A DNA stretch of 64,000 nucleotides, taken from contig JANTQA010000047.1 of assembly GCA_027625915.1 (NCBI GenBank), positions 20,212,001-20,276,000 of the forward strand, written 5' to 3'. This document shows, piece after piece, positions 49,330 to 62,300 of this stretch; positions within the stretch are counted from its first letter, which is position 1; the number at the start of each line of letters is the position of its first letter. Both the position numbers and the translations under genes were made by a program. The notes under the pieces were generated by a model, which had not been told where the DNA came from, ran no database searches, and was given only the letters and a program-made list of their open reading frames with translations. Origin of the DNA: Anaeramoeba flamelloides. Taxonomy: Eukaryota > Metamonada > Anaeramoebidae.

Positions 49330-49665
49330 TGAATGTTGTAAAAAATCGAGTTTTTACAATTTTAAAGATAAATATAGAGTTCCATTCATTTATACAAATT
49401 TTGGTAATAGTAAATATAATATCTGATTATCTTAATAGACTAATAATAATTTTAATAAAAAAATCGTTTGGAAAACAACAATCTTTCAAATTTAAAAAAA
49501 AAAAATTCAAACAAAGTATTGGTATTTACCAAACGATTTTATATTTGAAACGCCTTTGAGATCAAAAATCAAAACGGATATTTTGTTTACTATTACCAAT
49601 TTTGGATAAATACATGGAACTCTTTATTTATCTCTAAAATTGAAAAAATTCTATATATTACAACA
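49330..49665. repeat. Foldback element with about 85-bp arms
   Basis: The left arm (GAATGTTGTAAAAA, GATAAATATAGAGTTCCAT, TTTTGGTAATAGTAAA) and right arm are reverse complements. A second, inner pair (AAAATCGTTTGG and CCAAACGATTTT) is nested inside. Non-coding. Confidence 0.65.
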
Positions 49666-50165
49666 TTCCTTATTTACAATTGTGATATATTTTGGTACAA
49701 GGAAGCAAAATATGTGTTCAATAAAAATTTAAAAAAAAGTTCTTGATGATTTGGGAAAAGTTTGGAAAAATAATAAATTCCATTTCTTTATTGAAAACAA
49801 TGACTATTTACAAACACTTTCTTTTTCTCTTTTCGAAAGAAAAGCAACATCATTTTTAAAATAAAAATTTAATTTGTACTAATTTTTCTTGAAAAAAAGA
49901 GAAAAGAGACCATTAATAAGAAGTTTTGGAAAGCTGAAAAAAATAAATGTTGATTTTAAAAAAAAAAAAAGAAAAAAAAAACATTTTTTTTTTACTATGT
50001 AAAGTCAAGAAATGTTAGAGGAATGTTCAAAATACTTCATAGTCAAGAACACTAATAGATGTATGCAGATTTTTAAGTTTGGTTGTTTTCGGGGATTCGT
50101 TGACAAACGGAAAATAAAAGGATAGACAGATCTCATTGAATGGGTGGACGATCTAAACTCTTTTT

Positions 50166-50307
50166 CAGTCAAAGGGTCCCAGTTTTATTGAAGAAATGGA
50201 AGACATTCTATGAGTTTAATTCATTACTCTTATCAAACTAAAATTTTCATTTTTTAGATCAAAATCATTTTTTCTCATTTTGTAAAATTGTTTGTTTTTT
50301 GCTTTTT

Positions 50308-50342
<35 letters not shown>

Positions 50343-50690
50343 TAACTTTGAAAAAAAAAATGTTTGAAAAACCAAATAAACATTAAGAAAAGTTAAGCTT
50401 TGTATGTTCTTTTAAAATCCATACATTTACAAGTAAAAAATCTTATTATCAATGATTTTAATTTCCTAAAGAAATTGAGAATTTTGCACGAGACTTTCCA
50501 ATGAATGGGGCCCAAAAATTTTTTAACATTTTTTTTTTTTTGAAATTTATGGTTTGTTCGGGGGTTTCTTTTATAATTATGGGCTCTTATAAGAAGTTTA
50601 TTATTTCTGGTATTTCTAAACAATTGTATATTTGGTTGATTCTTAAAAATAAAGTGACTTTTTCATTTTTGGCTGGGCCCCTTTGAGTGA
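50166..50690. repeat. Inverted-end element, about 525 bp
   Basis: The left end is CAGTCAAAGGGTCCCAG and the right end is CTGGGCCCCTTTGAGTGA, complementary over about 17 bp. The interior shows no domain. Similar solo ends occur at 8303 and 47683. Confidence 0.5.
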
Positions 50691-51149
50691 AATGGAGTTT
50701 AGTTTGTCTCTGTAAAATTTAAAACAGGTTTTGTCTCCGATGATGAAAATTCAAAATTTAACTTCAATTTTTCCACTATTTACATTGGGGGAATGAGATC
50801 CTTTGAAGAGTAAGTTTCTTCAAAGCGCCATTAAAAAACGTCAAATATCTTGTTTTGGTTAAATTTGTTTGTTTTTTTTTTGTTTTGATGAGGTAGATCC
50901 CGAGTTGAAAAATGAAACAACATCTCTTATTGTTTCATTTGTTCAATAATCACCTTTTATAATTCTCAAATCTGGTTCTCCTTCTAGACTCAAAATATGA
51001 TATTGTTCTGGTTCTAAGTGGATATTCATTCTAGTTCTTTGAACTTATCAATATCATCTTATATCACTTCGAACAATATCATATTTCTCGTTCTTCCAGA
51101 ACAAACTCTTAACATAACAAGGAGATTATTTCCAAATCAAAACAATAAA

Positions 51150-51330
51150 TATAGATATCTGGAATTTTAATATCTTTAATTTATGTATTACGATACTAAG
51201 AAACAAATTAAATTATTATCAAGAATAAATCAATAAATGGTAATTAATTATTTTGGATATTTAAATACCTATTTAAAGATTGGGTTTAATGTTTATATTT
51301 TAAAATTAATGTGCCCGGCTTTATTGAAAA
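51150..51330 (+). repeat. LINE 3' tail remnant
   Basis: It shares AATTATTATCAAGAA, CAATAAATGGT-like text and AAGATTGGGTTTAAT with the tail at 21500-21680 in the same order. No reverse transcriptase sequence precedes it, so it is a severely 5'-truncated copy. Confidence 0.5.
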
Positions 51331-51744
51331 TGGTTTTATTATATTTAGAATTTGAATACGTTTTGAATAATGATTTTAAAGTCAATGTTAAATTATTTTC
51401 AACAATTCTAGATAAGAAACCATACAAAAAAATTATTCTTAGATAAAAATAAACAGTAACTCTTCAACGTGACTAATCAAAATGTGAAAAAGTATTGCTC
51501 ATGTCTGGAAGTTCTCATCAAAGCTCTTCGGGTTTGAAAACTTAAGGTAATAAAGAAAAAAATAATAAAAATAAAGTGAAAACAAAAAATGCTTAAAATA
51601 GTAAAAAATAGATAAATTCAGGCACCTCGTGCCCCACTCTGAGAATCATGGAATGCCAATTATTAATCACGGAATGTGGAATTTATATCTATGGAATCAA
51701 TAATCGTTCTATCGGGTTTTTACTCCTCCTTTCAGGGGGCTTGT

Positions 51745-51821
51745 CTAGGTTTTCCAGAATTCGAAATAATTTAGTAAAATCAAGGATTTTACTCAATTCT
51801 TTCAAATCCTGGAAAACCTAA
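51745..51821. repeat. Small palindromic hairpin repeat
   Basis: CTAGGTTTTCCAGAATTCG on the left and CAAATCCTGGAAAACCTA on the right pair across TAAAATCAAGGATTTTA. A diverged copy is at 17341-17415. Confidence 0.6.
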
Positions 51822-52340
51822 CGACACGGATAGTTTCTATTTAGTCATGAAAATGATATTATTATTTTTTATACATCTTTTAATTAATTTTCTTCTTCTC
51901 TTTTTTTTTAATGGATAAATTTTCAAAAATTACTCCTTTCTCTGAATAAATTAATAAATAAAATTATGGTATTTTCGATTTTCCAATATTTTAGGGAATA
52001 TTTGATAGATCCGATCCATTCATAAAACCAAAGTTAAAATAAAAAAAAAATCTAGTAAATTAAAGGCAAAAAAAAAAAGTAATGAAGGCGTATGTGTAAA
52101 AATAAAATAAAATAAAAAAAATAAGAAATTAACATAAAACAATTGTTTGGGGATGGAGAATAGCAAAATTTATTTATTTATTTATTCTGTTTTTTCTATA
52201 TTAAAAGAGAAAGAACTAATGAATTAAGATCAAATTTCATCACCAATCCAAATTCAGTACACTACAGTACAGCACAAGAAAAATCAAAGAATGGGTTCTG
52301 AATCAGATGAATGATTATTTAAAGAAAAGAATTGATTTTC

Positions 52341-54171
52341 TTATTTTTTAGATAAAGGAGTCATTGCTTCTTTGTAAACTTCAGCTACAACGTCTTTGTC
52401 AATAGGGAAAGGTGCAATTGAAAGGAGTGTTGACATTGGTGGTGTTTTATAAACTGATTCGACTAATTTTGGAATATCTTTTTCTGTGAATCCTAAATCC
52501 TTAATTTTTTCTGTAATACCGATACTCATCAACCATTTTTCTAAAATACAAGCAGCTTTTTCAGCTTCTTCAGGTTTACCTTCCAAAGTTTGATCAAAAG
52601 GCAACAAAAACTTGGCCATGATTTTTGGTAATGCGGCATATGTTCGTTTCAAAACTGAAGGTTGTAAAACAGCTAGACCTAAACCGTGTGGGATTTTTGG
52701 ATCAAATGCGGCCAATGAATGTTCTAAGGAATGGGTCATATGAAGAAGACCATTATCAAAAGAAATACCTGCAATACATGCTGCGTAATGAAGCCAATAA
52801 CGAGCAGTTTTGTTCTCAGGTTCTTTAAGAGCAATAGGAAGATATTTGTGGACGAGATGTGAAACTCTTATTGCTAAATCATAAGAAAATGGTGACCTTG
52901 TAACAGTTGAACAGGCTTCCATAGCATGGTTGAGTGCATCAACACCAGTATAAACTATAGAAATGAGTAAATGTATTATTATTTTGGTTATATATAATTA
53001 TATATAATAAAAAATAAAAAAATCAGCAAATCAAAAAAACAAAAAAATAAAAAATAAAAATAATTCAAGTTTTACGAGTAAGTCCTTTAGGGATTGAAAG
53101 TAATAAATTTGGATCATTAATAGCATGGGTTGGGTATATAGCTTCAGTTACGAAAATTGGTTTCATTGGTGGATTAAATTCAAGATCTGAAACAACAGCA
53201 AATTGATCAATTTCAGTTCCCTTTTGATAGTAATAAAATAAAAACAAAACAAAAAAAATGATGTTTTTGTTAAGGAATAATTCGAGACAATAAGAATGAA
53301 AATCGAAGAAAAAATTATATTTACAGTTCCAGCAGTGGTGTTGATAACAAAAAGTGGGACACGTTCTTCAGCAAGTGGTGAAAATTCGCCATTATAGAAG
53401 TCTTCCATTGTTTTTTTAGGGAATTCAAGGAGAACACTGATAACCTCTATTCGTTTTTAAAAAGAGAAATCACATTATTTCAAGTTAATAAAAAAAAAAA
53501 AAAAATAAAATAAAGAAATTAATTAAAAGAATTCAAGGTGCACACTAAAACCAATGAGTGGATCAGAAAAAAAAAAGCAAGATTATATGATTCCGCTCAT
53601 AAAATCAAGAAATTTTTGAGAAAAATAAATTTTTTTCATTTTTTATTCTTCCTTTAATTGGTTTTAGTACAAAATAAAAGTCTAATAAAACAAAGAATTA
53701 GAAAATAAAAAAATCATACTTGCAGTGTCTGTAGGAGAACCGCCACCAATACTAATTAAATATTGTGGTTTGTCTTCTCTAAATAATTCAAGAGCTTCAT
53801 TAACCATTTTTTTACTTGGATTTGTTTTGACTATTTTAAAAAGGGAGTATTTAATAAATTTTTTAAAAAAAATTTAAAAGGAAAATAAAAATCAGAGAAA
53901 AAAAAAAAAGCAAAATACCTTTGTCATAAAGAAGGACTTTGATATTTAATTCATCCAAAGCAGGCTTGACAACATCCCAAGCACCACAGGATTTATAACT
54001 AGATTTTCCTGTAATAACACCAACTGTGGTGATTTTGTAACCCTTTTGTAATTTTGCAAAATCTTCTTTGAATGTGTTAATGGCTCCACAACCAAATTTG
54101 ACACAAGTGTGTCCTCTTATTGTGCACACTGTGTTGATATCAAACAATTCATCGTCAATGATATTGGTCAT
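52341..54171 (-). CDS. Iron-containing alcohol dehydrogenase (five exons)
   Basis: On the minus strand the exons are 54171-53919, 53830-53720, 53446-53325, 53220-53076 and 52954-52341, giving 414 residues; all four introns (88, 273, 104 and 121 bp) are GT-AG and every join restores family sequence. The NAD(P)-binding GGGSPTD is at 113-119, followed by NTTAGT/GTEIDQF across an intron. The metal ligands expected for the Fe-ADH family are present: Asp216 and His220 in GVDALNHAMEAC, His285 in THSLEHSL and His300 in KIPHGLGL. Length is normal for the family (about 380-420). It should interconvert an aldehyde and an alcohol with NAD(P)H, in an anaerobe probably to re-oxidise cofactor during fermentation; substrate is unknown. 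No clear targeting peptide is seen, so cytosolic location is the default. Confidence 0.93.
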
Positions 54172-56679
54172 ATTTGAGAAACAGAAGTTTATTTAGCTAA
54201 AAAGAATTTAAAAAAAAATGAAAGATCTCTTGGAAGATCTACTTTTGTTATGAAACACTTTTTCGAAAATAATTTGAATCAGTTTCAAAATTACCATTGA
54301 ACTCAGCTTCCTTTCACTTGAATTTGCCATTACTAAAAAGGAAAGGGGATAAAACATTTGAATTTTTGTTCCAATTTACCCAGAAACTGCAGAAAGAATA
54401 ATTTTGAGAAGTGTATGTATTAATTCGTTGTTCGTTGTCGCTTTGTGAAAACAGCGATTATGAGTGAACATTTTGTAAAAATTATTTCCATCTGTCAGTT
54501 ATTAAAGCCTTTGCAACAAAAAAAAAACGGTTTAAAAAATTTTCCAACAAGAGAGTTGTCTTTGGATTTTTGAAAATGTGTTTTCCAATTTTCAACCCGT
54601 TGAGTTCTCCACAAAATAATATATGTAAAAATCTTAAATTTGCAACAATCTTAAATTTGCAAAACGACTTTAGTGTTGCTACAATCACTTGGCGCAAATC
54701 AAGAACCGATATTTGAAAAGAAAGAATCGAATTCCCCTTTAAAATCTAATTTGTAAATCAATTATTTTTATTTGGTTGGAGGCAAGCATTTTGAAAGAAT
54801 ATTCAGTTATAAAGAGGACTTATTAGATCACTCACTTTTCATTCATTTGCTTTTTTTCCAATTTTTTTTCATTCGTGAAAATGTTCCAATTGTTTGTGTC
54901 TAACTTTTTAATTGTCGATAAAAAATTTATTTTTTATTATTTTTAAAAAATAACACAAACTAAAACAAGAAAGGGTGTTTCCTTGATTGCAATTTTCTTT
55001 TCAAGGAGTTAAATTCTCTAAAATTTTCTCCTTTTTAAATACATCACAAGTTGAAAACAATAACCATAAAAAAGATGAAGAATTAAACAAATGATTTTAG
55101 GGTTGATTAACTAATTGACTCTGTTGAGATTTTAAAATACCTTCTTCGAAATCAACGACTTTTTTTATAACAATTTTCGAAAAACTTGAATCTTCCATAT
55201 ATATTTTGTCCATTTAGAAGCACTTTTCACAATAATATTTAACAACACTCTTCCAAAGGTTCCAAAAAAAAAACCTCCCTCGCTTTTTAAGAACACCTTT
55301 AGGTTTTTGTCCCTACTGTTTTACTTGTTGTTGGATTCTTTGGAAAAAAGTGAAAATTGTCCATTAATCACAGGTAACGCATATCTGGAATTCGACCAAG
55401 TGCTTTGTTTTTTTGCCAAAGTTACCCTGTTTTTTTAAGAATTAATAACTTTTGGATGTATGTAAGGTTTGAGAAATTGGAAAATAATTTTTTTAGGATC
55501 GTAATATCATCCTCCAATCCCACAAACCTTTTTACAGATTTGTGATTGTGATTGATAGCGAATATTTGAGTTTGTCACTGGAATCAAACTGTTCTGTTTG
55601 ATTTTGGTTTGTTCCATTTAGTTGGATAAATTTTTGGATCAGAATTTTCGACAGTTAAATATTTGAAAATAAAACTTTTGCAAAAGGTGAAAAGATTTTT
55701 TTTGAGATAGGATTTACCATTTCATTGGTGGTTTGAATCTGCAACTACTAAAAATGGTTATTAAAAATTTAGCAGATTTTTTAAATGTTATTTTGATTAA
55801 ATATATGCTTGTTTTCATTCAATGTGATACCTTTCTCAGACAAAAAGGATCAGAAATCCTGACCATTCTGTTAGGTGAACTTTGTATCATTTTATTGTTT
55901 TTAAAAAAGAAGGATAGTAATTTGGTGAAGAAAGGTAAAGTGACAATAGAAAATACTTTTTTCCAAATTCCAACAAACTCCAACATCTCAAATGGTTTAT
56001 TAAATGAAATAGGTAGTTACCTAAAACACCAAATATAATTACCAGTTTCTTGAATATTTGGGGGTATACTAGAAAAGTATCATAGTTACTGGAAACATTC
56101 ACAATTTTAATCAAAAAAACTTGAAAATTCATCAATCATTTTTGAGCTTGTCTAAAACCTTAATAAATAAAAATACTCAAAATTTGGGACTGTTCCTAAC
56201 TCTCAATTTTTTCAATTTTGTGAATTTTTCATTCCTTCTACAAATATATCTAGCAACAAAAAAAATGTTACTTGGAATTTGTTTCTTTTTAAAAAGTCGG
56301 AACACAAATTGTGTCGACTTGTAATTTTTCATTCACATTCTATCATAAAAAAATACTTGAAAGATCAACAGCCAACTATTTTATTTTTTGCCTAATGTTA
56401 ATAGTGTTCTTTTTTTCTCAAAGCTTCAATTAATCCTGTTAATAACAATTGTTTATCAACATTAAGAAATCAGTTCAAAATTTGGAAAACTTGTATTTTT
56501 TCAACTGGTTTAAATTTTTTAACGTTTTTTTTTGTACTCTTTTTCAACCAGAATGAGGTCTAAAAACCGAATTCTCGGATCAAATCATAGTTACTCAATC
56601 TGTTGTTTAACAATTGGGTAGTTTAGGTTTTTATTTTTATAAGAAACTCAAAAAACTTTTTTACATTTTTTCACCAAAG
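54172..56679. other. Gene-free stretch upstream of the alcohol dehydrogenase
   Basis: It contains the presumed dehydrogenase promoter just above 54171. The open frame at 55733-56038 has no recognisable domain and ordinary AT-rich composition, so I do not call it a gene. No repeat was recognised with confidence here. Confidence 0.5.
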
Positions 56680-57051
56680 TAGAAGAAATTAAGGACTAAG
56701 ATAACAATTTACAAAATTGTCTCAAAAGATTATGATCCAATCCCCATTAAAATTATGAAGGGGGGTTAATAAATATTCTCCAATTTGTGAACAAATTTGC
56801 CTTTTTTTGTCATTTTGGTGAGGGGTAAATCAACAAAAAAAAAAAAACAGATCCTATAAACCCGAAGACCCTTATTAAGAAACGTAAAAATGAAATGGTC
56901 AAATAATCACGATTTTTGAGCTTGAAAAATAAAGATCATTTCAAACATTCTTGATAAACAAACTCTAACTTTTGAAGGTTGTGTGTTTATGCGTTTTGAT
57001 CATTAAGTTGCTTGGATTTTCAATAGTAACTACAAATCAGAACAATTCCTA

Positions 57052-57707
57052 TTAAGGGACTAGTCTGTATTAAAATTTTTGACCTAACTTTAATAGGGAT
57101 TGAGAAAATTTTTTACCAATTAGTTAGATTTGAAAACCCTGTTTATTTTCATATTAAACTTATATCTAGACAAGGAATCCTTATTTAGAAATTGGTCAAA
57201 AAAAAAATAATAGAGATTACAATGGTGTAAATAACCCGTTCAGACAACATTTAACCCATTACTAAAATTTAACTCGTGTTTTTTTTCAGACTTGGTTATT
57301 GGAAGACCAGAAATCACTTATAGATTCTTGGTTCAGATCCAAATTGACTCTAGAGGTTAGATCTTTGATTAACGTAAATGGCACAATTATATTAAATGCT
57401 TTTGTTCCAAAAATTTCATGATATTTACAAAATTTGTGAGATTAAATGATTTGTTTTTTTTATAAAAATTCAAAAAATGAAATTATGCTCCTTTTTTTGT
57501 CAAAAAATTACATTTTAATCTTCCCATATCTTCATAATTCTTTTTTAAAATTTATTAAAAGAACCCAATTTCTTGTTTTTATACTGTTGTCATCCCATTG
57601 GGTTGTTTCTTTTTTTTCTAGAGCCAGCCAATATTTTTTGCATGAGTTAAATTTTAGTAATGGGTTAAAATAAAAAACACGGGTTAGTTACACCACTGTA
57701 GTCCCGT
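57052..57707. mobile_element. MITE family B, copy 4, interrupted by a TA-type element
   Basis: It starts TTAAGGGACTAGTCTG and runs through GACAAGGAATCCTTATT to ATAGAGAT at 57217, then resumes at TAGTCCC after the inserted element at 57220-57698. Taken together the two parts match the 17.1-kb copy. Confidence 0.75.
57220..57698. mobile_element. Second Tc1/mariner-like inverted-repeat element (family C)
   Basis: The left end is CAATGGTGTAAATAACCCG and the right end is CGGGTTAGTTACACCACTG, with inner matches at AACCCATTACTAAAATTTAA. TA flanks both sides (57218-57219 and 57699-57700). Length is 479 bp and there is no transposase. Confidence 0.8.
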
Positions 57708-57960
57708 AGTGAATGTGTTTTTCTCTTTGTTTTTTTGATCTTGATTCTTTTTTCTTGGATTGAAGCTTCGTTCTCATAGAGATTTTGGGGATATTGTTTA
57801 CCCTATTTTATACATTTGAAAGAATCTACATTTCTGAATACTCAGAACCCTTTTTTCATTTTATTATACCCCCCCCCCTTTTTGTTTCCCTAGAAAAACT
57901 GAATTGTCCATTTCAATATCAAATTGGATTGGAGTAGTTATGGTAAAGGCTTTATGGAAT

Positions 57961-59173
57961 TTTACCTTCATTGATTAATATCAAAAAAAAAAAAATGTTA
58001 ATAAGACACTGCAACACAAGTGTAAAATTTTTTTTTGAAAATTTTTCAAAAATCAAAAATTTTTTAAGAGTGAAAAATCATTTCACAATATACCCCCTAA
58101 AGGAAATATGAAATCTATTTTCTAATATCTTCAAAAATAGGGTTTTTATTCACAAAAAGTGAAAAAAAATCATATTTTTTTCCTATTAAAATTACTAGAA
58201 AAAAAATGATTTTTTTGATTTTTTATATATATTTTTTTTCATTAATTTTTTTTTTAGTGGATAATAATTCCCCAAAAAAGATATATGTTTTATACAGTTA
58301 TATTTAGTGATATGTTTTTTAAAAATTTAACATTGATTAACATATTATTAGGAAATATAAAAATTATTTTTTTTAAAAAAAAAAAAATGAAATTTAAAAA
58401 AAAAAAAAATTTAGTAAATATTTGACTTTCTGAATATAAAGTGAGGAAAAAAAATCATTTTTTTTTTACTAAACAGGATGTTTATTGTGATTTGATATTT
58501 TTGTACCTAATTGGAAGAATTTTTTTTTTTTTTTTTTGAACTTTTCTAATAAAATTTAGATTTTTTGATTTTTTTTGTTTTTAAGCTCCTTCTAACTTTT
58601 TTCACATAGACATTTTGATGGTCGCCCCAACGGGACAGAATAACTGGAATATTGATTAAAAAAAAATGCCAAAAAAAAATTAAAAAAAACCTAAAATAAA
58701 CTGAATTGGCATCGATTGAAATTTTGTTGAAAAAAATCTACTTTTTTTGGGCAGCCGGTACCCCTATTAATTTATAATTCTCAAAATTTCCAATTATTCC
58801 TAAAAATTACTCAAAATTACTCAAAATATCATAAAAAAACATTTTAAAATTATTTTTACTAAAAATTTATTGAATTTTTGAATTAAATGAAGAAAAATAG
58901 TAATACTGAAAATTGTGAGTAATATATATATATATATATATATAAATTAAAATATTAAAATAATAATAAATTGAACGATTAAATTAAATTGTTTTCATGA
59001 TGTGGTTGGAGGAAGAGAAGTTTGGATTTGGCACTGGTTTGATGATCTTATAATTGCTGTATGGGCTTTTGATCATTTTTTGGGGTGTATTATTAATATA
59101 TAAATTATGTCTTTCATATATTAATAATTTAATTTAATTGTTAAATTGGTTATTATTTAAACATAAAATTTAA

Positions 59174-59209
<36 letters not shown>

Positions 59210-59329
59210 AATTTGTTTTTGAATTCAAAAAGTAAAAAAAAGCTTGATAAAAATTGATAAAAATCTAATTTAAAAATTAAAAAAAGTAAAAAGAAAGAAA
59301 AAGAAAAAGAAAAGAAAAAATTAATTAAT
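57961..59329. other. Homopolymer-rich stretch with TA tracts
   Basis: Long A and T runs dominate 57980-58600. A short inverted repeat at about 58945-59160 (AAATTGAACGATTAAATTAA and its complement) is bounded by (TA)n tracts at 58921-58944 and 59175-59206. No gene is seen. Confidence 0.6.
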
Positions 59330-62300
59330 ATTTAAGAAACGTGGCAAATGTGGAATAAACCACCTATTTTGTATAAATTTGATTTTTTTTAATAATTCAA
59401 AATCTGAATCATTATTAAAATTATAAAAATTATCAGCTATAATTGATATTTTTATTTGTTTGCCAATTTCGTTTGTTTTATCCTGTGAAGATTCATCATT
59501 ACAACTTTTAAGAACAATAATAAGAATGAGAAGAAGAATAAATAAATTGAAATATAATCCATTTTAATTAAAGAGTAAATATCCAAGAGAATAGTTAAAA
59601 ACTTACAAATACTCTAATAATTTTTTGATCCATGTGAAGATTTATTTTGAAAACACGTGGGTCAATCTGGTTTTTGCACTTCAATTATTTGCCTCTTTAA
59701 AACGTTTTCTTTTGTTTCTTTGGACTCTATATCAATTTCTACAAGGTCTTGTGTCGCTTGATTGTTGTTTGATTGATTTTCTGAAATATCATTTTCTTTT
59801 TTCTATCTCCATTTTTTTAGTACTGTTTGAAGTGTTCTCTCTTTCTTGGTCATTTTCTTTATATAAAGAATCACTCCATGTATCCGGAATAAAATTGATA
59901 ATATTCCTAAAATCATCTGGTTGAATTAAATAAAATTTTCTTGGATTTTCAAAATAAAAAAAAATCTTTTTGTTGATTTCCGCTTTTATTTTTTTTGTAC
60001 TAATAAGAACGTACCCTTTGAACTATTTTGAATAATTTCACGAATAAATAAATACTCATTATCAAATGTATAAACAAAATTCCCCACTTTAAAAAGATGT
60101 GAATTGAATGTTATTTCTTTTAATCCCACAAAATTATTAAAATTAAAATTAAAAAAAATTAAAAATACTAAATAATTCTTTTGAAATTTTGAAATTATAT
60201 TTGTTTTTTTTCTTCAAGATTCAATTTTTTTTTTTGAATTCTCATTTATTTTTCTAAAAATTTCTCGCTCAATGAAGAATTTCAAAAGTGTGAAGCCCCT
60301 TTTTTTTGATTTGATATTTTTTAATTTTGAAGTGTTGATGATATCTCTCTAATGCTAAAAAAAAAATGTAAAAAAGAGAACCATTTTCTCTAATACTTTG
60401 TGGAAGATGTCTTAGATAGTGTAAGTTAGGATGTTTTAATATATTACACAATTTATTTTTATTTTTCTGCTGAATTGAATTATTTATTAAATCAATGTCA
60501 ATTTGAGATTTTTTTTATAATTAGATATGTTTTTTAAATGAATTTTCTTTTTTTTGATGTATTGATTTTTTTAGATATTATTAATTTTTTTACCAATTCG
60601 CCGAAAGCGTTTAAATTTCTGTTCTTCTCTTTTTTTTTTATTCACCGCTTTTGTTTTTTTCTTCTTCTTTTTTCAATATAATATTTCATTGAAATATTTT
60701 TTGATCCTTTTCTTTCGAATATCAGTGATTTGTTTCATATTAATATCATGATCTTTTGTATCTAAATTTGGTTTTAATTTGAAATAATCGATTAATTCAA
60801 TATGTTTAATTCGAAACCGAATACAAAAATCCTCTAATTCTAATTCATCATTCTTACATCGAGAAGGTAAATATAAATTAGATACAATTGAATTAAATAG
60901 ATCTAACCATTCAAATATAATTAAATTTTCTTTTGAATTTTTTTATACAAAGACCCAAAACCATTGAAAGTTCTAAACACTCAATTGCGGTTAAATCTTT
61001 TGGCTTATTGAAAGAATTTAATGGTAAATTAATAAATTTAATATACGTATTTAACGAATCGAGTTTTTTTGAAATTGTACTTATTTGACTATTTAAACGC
61101 GGTTTAATTGAATATAAACCATCTTTAAAAAGCCCCTCTAATAATAAATGGGCCCAGCAGATTGAAAATCTAGAAAAATCACAAGAATCAAATCCAAAAA
61201 AATGTAGCCAAAAATTACAATTCTGGTGGAGAACACCTGTTTTTCTTTTTCTATCTTCAAAATCTATAATTGTTTTTTGATAATCCCCAGATCTGAAAAA
61301 TTGTAGTATGTACTCTTTTTGAATTGTTTTAATTTGCATTGGATCACGTAAAACTGTTTTAACATCAAAATCGAAAAAAATTGAATCTTGGGATTTATTA
61401 TCAGAATTAAAAGTGGAAAAAGAATAATTATCATGTTTCAAATTCGATTTAGTCGTGGATTTTAATACTGGATTAATTTTAGAATTAGAACTACAGTCAG
61501 TTTCACTTTTAAGGTACAAACTTTCAACGAAATTTAAGGCACAAAAAAATCTCAAATTAAGGCACAAAATTTGGAATTTTTTTTTTTACAATTTATATTT
61601 ACTAGAATTTGAATTTTGTGCCTTAATTTGAGATTTTTTTTGTGCCTTAAATTTCGTTGAAAGTTTGTGTCTTAAAAGTGAAACTGACTGTAGTGTTTGA
61701 ATCAGAATTAGAGATAGAATCAGTATTTGGACTTTTATCTAAATCATTACTTGGATTTTCGAAAGTTAACTTTTTACCCAAATTAAAAAATATATTTTTT
61801 TTATTAAGATTACATGATCGGCACATTGTTATACCACTTGAACTTAATTTCCCGGCTGCTTTTTGCTGTTCAACCGAATCCCCGATAATTTGATGAAAGA
61901 TAATTTTTATTTTATGTTTGTATAAACAATTCATTTTAGATAATTGAAAAATTTCTTTAACAAATGGTAATGGAGCAGTTAAATTATAAATCGGGACATT
62001 TTTGGGAATATTCATCAATAAAAAAATAGTTTTATCTTTCAACCGTGAACCGGTTTCAAAATTCTCAACAACGAGATAAACAGCTTTAACAGATTTTTTT
62101 CTTGATGAATCATACGCTTGATCATCAATATAAATACTCAAGATGAATGGAGTTTCATCTTCTTGAAATATAATGTTTTTTTTCTTGATTGATTTAATAT
62201 CGAAAATAGATGAGGGTTTAAAATTTTTATCATAAACACTTGTGTTTGAATTAATCGGTTTTTTTTTAAGAATTTTTTTTTTAAATCGGATTCTAAGATT

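Larger units (their letters stand above)
46935..52340. other. Gene-free stretch between the RCC1-BTB and alcohol dehydrogenase genes
   Basis: AT-rich DNA with a (CA)n-(TA)n tract (47624-47671), a foldback (49330-49665), an inverted-repeat element (50166-50690), a LINE tail remnant (51150-51330) and a hairpin (51745-51821). No credible gene is seen; a long poly-T run lies near 50310-50337. Confidence 0.6.
56680..57960 (+). repeat. Dispersed repeat R1, copy c, carrying two nested insertions
   Basis: The left part (56680-57051) and right part (about 57708-57960) are continuous in copy b (43420-44960). Landmarks are AAAATTGTCTCAAAAG, CCCTTATTAAGAAAC, AATAAAGATCATTTCAAACA, then GAAAAACTGAATTGT. 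Between them sits MITE-B copy 4 with a further element inside. Confidence 0.55.

Noticed and set aside
55733-56038. A 101-codon frame upstream of the alcohol dehydrogenase
   Set aside because: The composition is that of background AT-rich DNA and no motif is recognisable.
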